Of a stretch of 64,000 bases of DNA, positions 7,029-14,832 are shown one piece after another. Made by a program: the position numbers and the translations under genes. Below the pieces are notes generated by a model, which was not told the origin of the DNA, searched no databases, and worked only from the letters and a program-made list of their open reading frames with translations. The stretch lies in the NCBI GenBank assembly GCA_037189985.1, contig JBBCJX010000018.1, positions 124,001-188,000 of the forward strand, read 5' to 3'. This DNA is from UBA2031 sp037189985 (GTDB lineage Bacteria > Pseudomonadota > Gammaproteobacteria > Pseudomonadales > Moraxellaceae). Positions within the stretch are counted from its first letter, which is position 1; each line of letters starts with the position of its first letter.

Positions 7029-9304
7029 TTGCGGCGCTTGGCCGGCGTGCTGCGGCTGCTGCCATCGGCCCGTGGTGGCAGGCCTGTGTGCTGGGTCAGC
7101 AGGCGGCCTTTCTGTGGCTTCACTTTCAGTGATACGCCGCCACCTTCGCTGGAATTTTTCTTGCGGGGTGATTTGTAGCTGCCTTCGCCAAGGCCGCCCG
7201 GCTGGTTGCGGGGAATGAGCTGGTGCTTGCCATTGCCGATCAGGTCGGCTCGTCCCATTTCCTTCAGGGCCTCGCGCAGCAGCGGCCAGTTGTTCGGGTC
7301 GTGATAGCGCAGGAAGGCCTTGTGCAGGCGCCGGCGCTTGTCGCCTTTGACGATGTCCACTTTCTCGCCATTGATGCGTGAGATTTTCTTGAGCGGATTC
7401 ATGCCGGAATGGTACATCGCGGTGGCGGTTGCCATGGGCGAGGGATAGAAGGTCTGCACCTGGTCTGCACGAAAGCCGTTGCGCTTGAGCCAGAGCGCCA
7501 GGTTCATCATGTCCTGGTCGGTGGTGCCGGGGTGGGCCGCAATGAAGTAAGGAATCAGGTACTGCTCTTTGCCGGCTTCTTTCGAGAAGCGCTCGAACAT
7601 GGCCTTGAATTCGTCATAGGCACCAATGCCGGGTTTCATCATTTTGGAGAGCGGGCCGGCTTCGGTATGTTCGGGGGCGATCTTGAGGTAGCCGCCAACG
7701 TGGTGGGTCACCAGTTCCTTCACATATTCCGGCGAGCGCACGGCGAGGTCGTAGCGCAGGCCGGAGCCGATCAGGATTTTTTTCACGCCGGGCATTTTGC
7801 GTGCCTTGCGGTAAAGCTCTATCAGTGATGAGTGATCGGTGTTCAGGTTGTCGCAGATGCCGGGGAACACGCAGGAAGGCTTGCGGCAGGCGGCTTCGAT
7901 CTCGGGCGATTTGCAGGCCAGCCGGTACATGTTGGCGGTGGGGCCGCCCAGGTCAGACACCACGCCGGTAAAGCCAGGCGTTTCGCGCATCTTTTCGATT
8001 TCGCCGAGAATGGATTCGTGCGAGCGGTTCTGGATGATGCGGCCTTCGTGCTCGGTGATGGAGCAGAAGGTACAGCCGCCGAAGCAGCCGCGCATGATGT
8101 TCACCGAGAAACGGATCATTTCGTAGGCGGGAATGCGGGCACCGCCGTAAGCAGGATGCGGAACCCGTGCATACGGCAGATCGAATACATAATCCATTTC
8201 TTCCGTGCTGAGCGGAATGGGTGGTGGATTCAGCCAGATGTCACGGTCGCCGTGACGCTGCACCAGTGCGCGTGCATTGCCGGGATTCGTTTCCAGATGC
8301 AGTACGCGGTTGGCGTGGGCATAGCGTACGGGATCCTCTTTCACGCGCTCGAAAGAAGGCAGGCGTATCACGGATTTCTCGCGTGGCGGCAGGCGCAGCT
8401 TCATGGCGTTGCTGGGGCGCAGCGTGACCACCTGCGCTCCCTCGCCCCAGCTTTCTCCTTGAGTCACAGGGGGAGAAAAGGCTGCCGTGGTTTTCTGTTT
8501 TTCCACTTCGCAGGCGGAAGGATCGGCCGTGTTGATGTAGGGGTTGATCATCTGGTCGATGCGGCCGGGAGCATCGACCTGTGTCGAGTCGATTTCGAAC
8601 ATGCCGTCGGGAGTGTCACGCCGGACGAATGCTGTACCGCGCAGGTCCGTGATGTCCTGGATTTTCTCGCCGCGATTGAGTCGGTGCGCCAGATCGACAA
8701 TGGCGCGTTCGGCATTGCCGTAGAGAAGGATGTCTGCCTTGGCATCCAGCAGGATGGAGCGGCGTACCTTGTCCTGCCAGTAATCGTAATGGGCGATGCG
8801 ACGCAGTGATGCTTCGATGCCACCAATCACCAGCGGCACATCCGGATACGCTTCGCGGGCACGTTGTGCGTACACGACACTGGCGCGGTCGGGGCGCTTG
8901 CCGCCCTCGTCGTTGGGCGAATAAGCATCGTCCGAACGGATTTTCCGGTCTGCCGTGTAGCGGTTGATCATGGAGTCCATGTTGCCGGCCGTGATGCCCC
9001 AGAAAAGCCGGGGCTTGCCAAGCACCTTGAATGGCTCGGCGGACTGCCAGTCAGGCTGGGCGATGATGCCGACGCGATAGCCCTGTGCTTCCAGCAAGCG
9101 ACCGATGATGGCCATGCCGAAACTGGGGTGGTCGACATAGGCATCGCCCGTGACCACGATGACATCGCAGACATCCCAGCCCAGCTGATCCATCTCTGCC
9201 CGTGACATGGGCAGGAAGGGAGCGGGTCCAAGGCATTCTGCCCAGAACTTCTCATGACTGAACAGGGCCGGTGCGGTGGGCACAGGCTGGGCTTTGGCGG
9301 ACAT
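7025..9304 (-). CDS. ygiQ: YgiQ-family radical SAM protein
   Basis: A 759-residue radical S-adenosylmethionine protein of the YgiQ family (UPF0313), whose biochemical function is not established. The N-terminal part (MDQLGWDVCDVIVVTGDAYVDHPSFG, VVIGGIEASLRRIAHYDYW) is family-typical. The Fe-S cluster motif CFGGCTFCS sits near residue 405, followed by GRIIQNRSHESIL. The C-terminus is basic and low in complexity. The start at 9304 (MSAKAQ) is preferred to the upstream in-frame ATG at 9388 because GAGG lies 5 nt before it. An extra segment near residues 273-285 coincides with a palindromic DNA element (8448-8484). It heads the ygiQ/membrane protein/msrA operon. Confidence 0.93.
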   Translation of the reverse strand: MSAKAQPVPTAPALFSHEKFWAECLGPAPFLPMSRAEMDQLGWDVCDVIVVTGDAYVDHPSFGMAIIGRLLEAQGYRVGIIAQPDWQSAEPFKVLGKPRLFWGITAGNMDSMINRYTADRKIRSDDAYSPNDEGGKRPDRASVVYAQRAREAYPDVPLVIGGIEASLRRIAHYDYWQDKVRRSILLDAKADILLYGNAERAIVDLAHRLNRGEKIQDITDLRGTAFVRRDTPDGMFEIDSTQVDAPGRIDQMINPYINTADPSACEVEKQKTTAAFSPPVTQGESWGEGAQVVTLRPSNAMKLRLPPREKSVIRLPSFERVKEDPVRYAHANRVLHLETNPGNARALVQRHGDRDIWLNPPPIPLSTEEMDYVFDLPYARVPHPAYGGARIPAYEMIRFSVNIMRGCFGGCTFCSITEHEGRIIQNRSHESILGEIEKMRETPGFTGVVSDLGGPTANMYRLACKSPEIEAACRKPSCVFPGICDNLNTDHSSLIELYRKARKMPGVKKILIGSGLRYDLAVRSPEYVKELVTHHVGGYLKIAPEHTEAGPLSKMMKPGIGAYDEFKAMFERFSKEAGKEQYLIPYFIAAHPGTTDQDMMNLALWLKRNGFRADQVQTFYPSPMATATAMYHSGMNPLKKISRINGEKVDIVKGDKRRRLHKAFLRYHDPNNWPLLREALKEMGRADLIGNGKHQLIPRNQPGGLGEGSYKSPRKKNSSEGGGVSLKVKPQKGRLLTQHTGLPPRADGSSRSTPAKRRK
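8448..8484. repeat. Palindromic element inside ygiQ
   Basis: CAGC-TTTCTCC on the left and GGAGAAAAGGCTG on the right form an imperfect hairpin lying in frame in ygiQ. On the minus strand it encodes a segment containing SPPVTQGESWGEGA. That composition resembles the dispersed palindromic repeats that proteobacteria sometimes carry inside reading frames. Only one copy is seen in this window. Confidence 0.4.
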
Positions 9305-9440
9305 GGCGACCTCGCGACTGGGCGCGCATTGTAGCGCAGGCGCCGTGTCCCGCAGAGCAGGGCTTTCGTCGGCTTGTGGTGTCGGCATCGAGTGCCCTGG
9401 GGTAAACAGGATACTGACGGGTCAAGAAAACAATGCAGTC

Positions 9441-10709
9441 ATGACATCCGTTTCACCCCTTGTAACGCCTCCTTCTCCGGAATCATTGCCTGCCGTCACG
9501 CTTGACGAGATCAGGCGCACGCTGGCTGCGCGCATTCTCTGGTGTCCCCTGCCCAGGTCGGTAGCAGCCGGTTTTGCGCGCCGTCGCCTGGAGGAGTTTG
9601 CCCTGCTGGCACGGCAGGGTTGGCCACTGTTGCTCATCCTGGTGGTGGGTGTGGGCGTGCTGGGCTGGCAGAACTTTGGCGAGGGAGCGAGTGCCCGTGA
9701 CAGTCTGGTCTGGTGGCGCGGTATTGCCCTGCAGTTCTGCCTGTTGTCGTCCGCCATCCTGTTGCTGCACCACCCGCGCGTGCTCCCGCATTACCAGCCC
9801 CTGATTCTGGTGGTCGGGGCGCTCAACCTGAGCATGGCCGTGACCGGTGCCGTGGTGCTGGACAGTGAGCGTCTGGCCCGCAGCCTGAGTTATGTGGGCA
9901 TGCTCATCATCACCATACAGGTGCTGGCATTACGCCTTTCCCTTCTGACGGCAGGGATATGCGGCATCCTGGGCATTCTCCTGGGGATTGTCTGGTCATG
10001 GCTGGTTTGGGAGCGCTGGCCGGACTGGTCGATGCTGCTCTGGTCAACCACTGGCAGCCTGCTGGTCACACTGTTCGTGGGGGCCATCCTGGAGCGCCAG
10101 GAGCGCATCAGCTATCTGCAAGGGTTACTGCTTGCCCACGAGTCGGCCGAGCGCGAGCGGCTCAATCAGGAACTGGACAGGCTTGCCCATCAGGATGTGC
10201 TGTCCGGTCTCGCCAACCGCCGCCATTTCAACCTGATGCTGGAGCAGGAGTGGGAGCGCCTGAGTCGTGCCCGCCAGCCCCTTGCTGCACTCTTCATCGA
10301 TGTCGACCATTTTAAGGCCTACAACGACACCTACGGCCATGCCGCCGGTGACGACTGCCTGGCGGCGATAGGCGCAGTCCTGCTGCAGGCGGCGCGGCGC
10401 CCGGGCGATGTGGCGGCCCGTTACGGCGGCGAGGAGTTTGTGTTGCTGCTGCCGGGGGCGGACATCAAGGGCGCCTGCGATGTGGCCAGCCGTATCCTTC
10501 ACGATATCGATGCGCTGAATATTGCCCACGCGGCATCGTCCGTCAGTGGTCATGTCACCGTCAGCATCGGTCTGGCGGCACAAATCCCGCAGCCGGGTCT
10601 TTCCTCCCAGGACCTGCTGGTAGCGGCTGATCAAGCCCTCTATGCGGCCAAGCATGCGGGGCGCCACCGTATCGAGGTGGCAGAAGGGGCAAGTACCGCT
10701 ACCGTCTAG
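9441..10709 (+). CDS. Membrane-anchored diguanylate cyclase (GGDEF), first copy
   Basis: This 422-residue enzyme is predicted to make cyclic di-GMP from two GTP. The N-terminal half has about six transmembrane segments without a recognisable sensor domain. A short coiled stretch (ERERLNQELDRLAHQD) leads into GGDEF with DxLSGLANRRHF, FIDVDHFKAYNDTYGH and the active signature RYGGEEF near residue 329. RPGD exactly five residues upstream of GGEEF is a classic product-inhibition I-site. Start at 9441 (MTSVSPL) is chosen because it aligns with the start of the neighbouring paralogue; an in-frame ATG at 9276 gives an unrelated extension overlapping ygiQ. No EAL domain is present. Confidence 0.93.
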   Translation: MTSVSPLVTPPSPESLPAVTLDEIRRTLAARILWCPLPRSVAAGFARRRLEEFALLARQGWPLLLILVVGVGVLGWQNFGEGASARDSLVWWRGIALQFCLLSSAILLLHHPRVLPHYQPLILVVGALNLSMAVTGAVVLDSERLARSLSYVGMLIITIQVLALRLSLLTAGICGILGILLGIVWSWLVWERWPDWSMLLWSTTGSLLVTLFVGAILERQERISYLQGLLLAHESAERERLNQELDRLAHQDVLSGLANRRHFNLMLEQEWERLSRARQPLAALFIDVDHFKAYNDTYGHAAGDDCLAAIGAVLLQAARRPGDVAARYGGEEFVLLLPGADIKGACDVASRILHDIDALNIAHAASSVSGHVTVSIGLAAQIPQPGLSSQDLLVAADQALYAAKHAGRHRIEVAEGASTATV

Positions 10710-10826
10710 CTCCATTCCTTCCGTTTGTCAGGCAAGCCCTCCGGGACCCCGCTATCTGTCTGGATATCGTGGTTTTCCGTCATGACTTTTGCCAACCTGC
10801 GCGACTTTGACCATACAGTCTCGATC

Positions 10827-12080
10827 ATGACAACGATGACGACCCCGCCGCGTACAGATGTCACTCCTTCCGTGCTGGAAAGCATCCGGCGCATGGTGGC
10901 TGATGTGCCGTTTGTCATGGTCTTCCCGGCGGGCCTGGCCCATTCCTTTGCCGGCCAGCGGCAAAAGGAATTCGAGCGCCTGGTTCGCCTGGGGGCGCCG
11001 GCCGCCATCATCTTCTGCCTGCTCATCATTGCCTCGGGGCATTTCGGCTTCGGGGGCGAGCTGAGTGGTGAGGCAGGCAGGGTCTGGTGGTGGGTGGCCA
11101 TCATCAACACTTCACTGGTGGTGCTGGCAGCTTCCAGTCTGCTGTTTGCGGCCTGCCGGCTGAATTACCAGATCGTGATGGGGCTGACCGGCGGCGGCAT
11201 CATGATCAGCACGATGTTGCTCAGCATCGTGCTGGACAATGCCCGGCTGGCCCAGAGCATGACCTACGTCGTCATGCTGTTGATCACCATTGTGACCCTT
11301 GCGCTGCGTCTCAGCGTGCTGACTGCCGCCCTGTCCTGCCTGCTGGGCGGCATTGTCGGGATTATCCTGGCCTGGAGCCTGTACAACTTGCGGCCGGACT
11401 GGTGGCAACTGCTGCATTACTACGTCGGCTCCCTGGGTGTCAGCCTCTTTGTGGCGTGGATGCTGGAGCGACAGGAGCGCATCAGTTTCCTGAAGTCGAT
11501 TCTTCTCGAACATGAGGCGGGTGAACGTGACAGGCTCAATCGGGAGCTTGCCCGCCTTGCGCGGCAGGATGCCCTGACAGGCCTGGCCAACCGCCGCTGC
11601 TTTGACGAGCGGCTGGTACAGGAGTGGGAGCGCTCGCAACGAGCTCGCCATGAACTGGCCCTGCTGTTCATCGATGTCGACCATTTCAAGAAATACAACG
11701 ACAACTACGGGCATTCGGCCGGTGATGACTGCCTGGCGGCGGTAGCGGGCGCGATTGGTGACAGCCTGTTGCGCCCTGCCGATCTGGCATCGCGCTATGG
11801 CGGTGAAGAGTTCGTGGTGTTGCTGCCCGAAACCACGCGCGAGGGTGCGCTTGAAGTGGCCGAACGCATTCAGGCGGGCGTGGCAGCATTAAAGATGCCA
11901 CACGCTGCGTCCTCTACGGCTGACCATGTCACGGTCAGCATCGGCCTCACATCTTGCATACCGGAATCCGGGCTGGCGCAGGCGCTGGTGGACGCTGCCG
12001 ATTCGGCACTGTACGCAGCCAAGCATGCTGGGCGCAACCGCATCATGAGCGCGCATGAGAGTGAGGCGCTAGCGACATGA
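10827..12080 (+). CDS. Membrane-anchored diguanylate cyclase (GGDEF), second copy
   Basis: A 417-residue paralogue of the preceding gene, with the same architecture: six hydrophobic segments, a short coiled linker (GERDRLNRELARLARQD) and a GGDEF domain. The active motif RYGGEEF is intact near residue 325, with an I-site RPAD five residues before it. Long blocks such as GLANRRCFDERLVQEWER and SIGLTSCIPESGL match the first copy, so this is a tandem duplication that has diverged. The start at 10827 (MTTMTTPP) matches the paralogue; 10782 is an in-frame alternative. A strong terminator ends the pair. Confidence 0.93.
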   Translation: MTTMTTPPRTDVTPSVLESIRRMVADVPFVMVFPAGLAHSFAGQRQKEFERLVRLGAPAAIIFCLLIIASGHFGFGGELSGEAGRVWWWVAIINTSLVVLAASSLLFAACRLNYQIVMGLTGGGIMISTMLLSIVLDNARLAQSMTYVVMLLITIVTLALRLSVLTAALSCLLGGIVGIILAWSLYNLRPDWWQLLHYYVGSLGVSLFVAWMLERQERISFLKSILLEHEAGERDRLNRELARLARQDALTGLANRRCFDERLVQEWERSQRARHELALLFIDVDHFKKYNDNYGHSAGDDCLAAVAGAIGDSLLRPADLASRYGGEEFVVLLPETTREGALEVAERIQAGVAALKMPHAASSTADHVTVSIGLTSCIPESGLAQALVDAADSALYAAKHAGRNRIMSAHESEALAT

Positions 12081-12100
12081 GCCTTGTTTCTGCCTGAATG

Positions 12101-12131
12101 AAAAACGCCGGCAATCAATGCCGGCGTTTTT
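12101..12131. terminator. Bidirectional terminator
   Basis: A long perfect stem, AAAAACGCCGGCA against TGCCGGCGTTTTT, closes on a 5-nt loop. It lies between the second diguanylate cyclase gene and a convergent lipoprotein gene. Confidence 0.9.
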
Positions 12132-12145
12132 CATGTGCGGACCTG

Positions 12146-12670
12146 TCAGAAGCCTGCCAGCGGCAGCAGTGCCTGCACCGTGTCGCCATCCATTCCGACC
12201 AGCTTGCCTACCTTGTCAGCGAGCCCGCTCTTGAGGGAATCCAGCGAGTTGTTGCGCAGGGATGTTGCGGCCTTGGCCGCCGTGGATTCCGCGCCACCCA
12301 GCTTGCGGCCCAGCTTGCTCTCCACCTTGCTTATGACGTCGTTCTGGCTCAGCGACTGCGTGGCCTGTGGCATCAGCACGCCCAGCGTGGCGGTATCCAG
12401 GCCGGTGAACTGGGACACGGTGCCCAGGAACTTGTTCTGCGTGTTGTCGATGAGACTCCGTGTCTGTCCCACGGCTGTACTGACGCTGGCCTTTTCCGTG
12501 GTGCTTAGCGCCGTGCCGCGGGCCGACTCCAGTTTGCTCAAGAAGGTGCCGATGGAAGCGGGGCTCACCGCTGCGCCGGTGCCGGACGAAGCGGCCGGTG
12601 CCGTGGTCTGGGCCAAAGGGCAGCCTGCCAAGATGGCGGTGAGTGGGAGCAGGACGAGCAGTTTTTTCAT
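12146..12670 (-). CDS. Predicted lipoprotein, helical, unknown function
   Basis: A 174-residue predicted lipoprotein. The signal MKKLLVLLPLTAILAGC has a clear lipobox (LAGC, Cys17). The rest is alanine/serine-rich and helical, with a C-terminal part (VSKVESKLGRKLGG, LVGMDGDTVQALLPL) reminiscent of DUF2780-like secreted proteins, which I cannot confirm. AAGGA lies 9 nt before the ATG at 12670. It stands alone, facing the terminator of the diguanylate cyclase pair. Confidence 0.75.
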   Translation of the reverse strand: MKKLLVLLPLTAILAGCPLAQTTAPAASSGTGAAVSPASIGTFLSKLESARGTALSTTEKASVSTAVGQTRSLIDNTQNKFLGTVSQFTGLDTATLGVLMPQATQSLSQNDVISKVESKLGRKLGGAESTAAKAATSLRNNSLDSLKSGLADKVGKLVGMDGDTVQALLPLAGF

Positions 12671-12876
12671 GGCGGTAAATCCTTGTTGCGCTGATAGGAT
12701 GGGCAACCGGTTGGGTGTTCGTGATTGCCCACGGCATGTCTCGGCACAGGGTGCCAGTCACATGCTTTTCGGGAGCGCCGCCATATTAGCAGACGCCTTC
12801 TCTCCCGGTGTGCCGTGATGGTGCCCCGCTTGGCATGAACCACCTTCCCGGGAACCTGCAAACAGGAGTCTGCAAG

Positions 12877-13446
12877 GTGAAGCGGATTTTTCCGGGTCTG
12901 GCACCCGCCTTGATCGCACTGGGGCTTATGGCGGTTTTTGCCGGTATGCACTGGCCGTTCTGGGCGAAGAGTTTCTCTTCGGATTTTTCTCCCGCAGCTC
13001 GGTTGTCTGCTTCGCTACTGCTGGCCGCTGCTTGTCTGTCGGTGCGACTGGGTATCGAAGGTGCGTTGGGGTGGCGGTTGTCGCTCTGGTTGTCATGGGC
13101 TCTCTTCGGGCTGGCCCTGGACGAGCAGTTCCTGCTGCATGAGCGCTGGAAGTATGGTTGCGAGCGCTGGCTTGCTCTATGCACCATGGCCTGGGTGCGC
13201 GATTTGCCGGTCTATCTGGTGGCGTTGCTGGGTACGGCGAGTATGGGGATGCTGTTCCGGGCGGTGACCTGTGTGGCTGTCAGGGGGCTCCTCGTCGCCA
13301 GTCTGGCGGTGGGGCTGTTCGCGCTTGGCATTGACCTGATGGAATTGTCCGGTGTGCTGGGCATGCTGGAAGAAGGTTTCGAGGTGCTGGCCGAGGCTTT
13401 GTTCATCGGAGCGTTGCTGTTGGTGCCGTCGGCACGACGCGCCTGA
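12877..13446 (+). CDS. Multi-pass membrane protein of unknown function
   Basis: The predicted protein (189 residues from a GTG start) has five to six hydrophobic segments and no motif I recognise. A conspicuous acidic/aromatic patch, LDEQFLLHERWKYGCERW, lies between two membrane spans, and IDLMELSG sits inside another. The GTG at 12877 (VKRIFPG) is preferred because CAGGAG lies 8 nt upstream; an in-frame ATG at 12835 would add a non-hydrophobic leader. It is convergent with the next gene, separated by 3 bp. Confidence 0.65.
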   Translation: MKRIFPGLAPALIALGLMAVFAGMHWPFWAKSFSSDFSPAARLSASLLLAAACLSVRLGIEGALGWRLSLWLSWALFGLALDEQFLLHERWKYGCERWLALCTMAWVRDLPVYLVALLGTASMGMLFRAVTCVAVRGLLVASLAVGLFALGIDLMELSGVLGMLEEGFEVLAEALFIGALLLVPSARRA

Positions 13447-13449
13447 CGG

Positions 13450-14748
13450 TCATGTGCAAAATGCCGAGTATTCCTGCCCGGCATACCACCAACGCCCGGC
13501 CACGTTCAGAAAGAAATAAAGCGTGGGCTCGCCAGTGGTCGCCATCGTGGTTTCCGGCACTTCCATCACGCTCACATCCGCAATGCCATCTTGGTCCAGG
13601 TCAAAGGAGTGAACCATTACGTCGGACAGCTTGCGGGGCGGCGTGTCGGAAATGTCGCTTTCAGGGATGGGGGCCTGCTTGCGGCGTGTCAGCACATCGA
13701 CCTTCTTGGTGGCAGGCAGCGCGGGCAGATAAAGCGCTACCAGCCGGTCAGTCTTGACGCGTGGCCAGCCGGGAAGCAGTTCTCCTGTTTCCAGCGTGGG
13801 ATAGCCCTCGGCGCAGCCTTCGTCGTAGCTGTATCCACTGCTTTCCGTCCCCGTGACCAGCCTTGCCTCTATCAGGCCACTGCGGGAAATTGCGACCAAG
13901 GGAACCGACCTCGCGTAGCGGGACTCGACACCTCCAATATCCCAGATGCCCACCACACCTTGATCGTGATGCCCGACCACCCATTCCGGTTTGCCCACAA
14001 AGCGGATGCGGCTGGGCTGGCCCAGCAGGGCGGCAATGGCATCACTGCTACCTTCGCCCCAGACCAGCACGTCGCCATGCTGCCTGAACATTGAGGGCTT
14101 GGCGGGCGGCAGCATGGCGGGGGAAAGCCAGCGTTTCAGCCAGTCTGCGTTGCTGCTGTTCCACGGTGGTGTAGGCCCCAGTGAGGCAAAGCTCCGGGCG
14201 TCGATGCGATTCACTTCCTGTTCGATGCGCGGCAGCACGTTCTGGCTCAAGCGCCGCTTCATGGCATCGAACTCGGCGATGGGAAAGCGGACGGGTTTTT
14301 GGGTTCTTTCCTCCTCGGCTTGCTGCTGGGCGCTCAGGGCGCGGTAATTGAAGTTGGCACCCGCTTGGGTGAAGCGGGCTACGGAAGGCGCCACCCAGAA
14401 CGCCAGTTTTTCATCGTCGCGGGTACTCTTGTCGGGCCAGCGGGCATAGAGAACTTCCAGCGTCAGCGCTGTCTCGCCCAGCACCGTGCAGGGCACAAAG
14501 CCGGCTTCACCGTTTTCCGCCTTGGCTTGACACCAGTCCCCCTTTTTTTCTCCCATGCTGACAATGGTATTGGCCGGCCAGTGCGCCACGACAGCCGTTT
14601 TCGTATCCGGCCCGGCCTGCACCGCCTGCCAGGCGGCTTGTACCCAGAGGCTTTTCTCATTGGCGGCCTTTGCCAGCGTGATGGATGACGTAGCGACCAC
14701 CAGCAGGGGGAGCATGAGGCGCAGCGCAACGGAGGTATTCAATGACAT
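13450..14748 (-). CDS. Secreted SH3-like protein, unknown function
   Basis: A 432-residue exported protein. The signal peptide runs MSLNTSVALRLMLPLLVV to about ITLAKA. Residues 30-110 (VVAHWPANTIVSMGEKKGDWCQA..GFVPCTVL) read like an SH3b-type domain. The C-terminus has HSFDLDQDGIADVSVMEV, a calcium-loop-like repeat as in FG-GAP/VCBS segments. AAGGAAG precedes the ATG at 14748. It lies 84 bp downstream of the WG-repeat gene and is probably co-transcribed with it. A periplasmic or surface role is inferred. Confidence 0.6.
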   Translation of the reverse strand: MSLNTSVALRLMLPLLVVATSSITLAKAANEKSLWVQAAWQAVQAGPDTKTAVVAHWPANTIVSMGEKKGDWCQAKAENGEAGFVPCTVLGETALTLEVLYARWPDKSTRDDEKLAFWVAPSVARFTQAGANFNYRALSAQQQAEEERTQKPVRFPIAEFDAMKRRLSQNVLPRIEQEVNRIDARSFASLGPTPPWNSSNADWLKRWLSPAMLPPAKPSMFRQHGDVLVWGEGSSDAIAALLGQPSRIRFVGKPEWVVGHHDQGVVGIWDIGGVESRYARSVPLVAISRSGLIEARLVTGTESSGYSYDEGCAEGYPTLETGELLPGWPRVKTDRLVALYLPALPATKKVDVLTRRKQAPIPESDISDTPPRKLSDVMVHSFDLDQDGIADVSVMEVPETTMATTGEPTLYFFLNVAGRWWYAGQEYSAFCT

Positions 14749-14832
14749 GGCGGCTTCCTTCTGGAACCTGTCTTGCGGCCTGTAAGCCCGCTGCTTCACC
14801 GGAATAGCGGTGAGCAGGCCGGTGGCGGCAAT

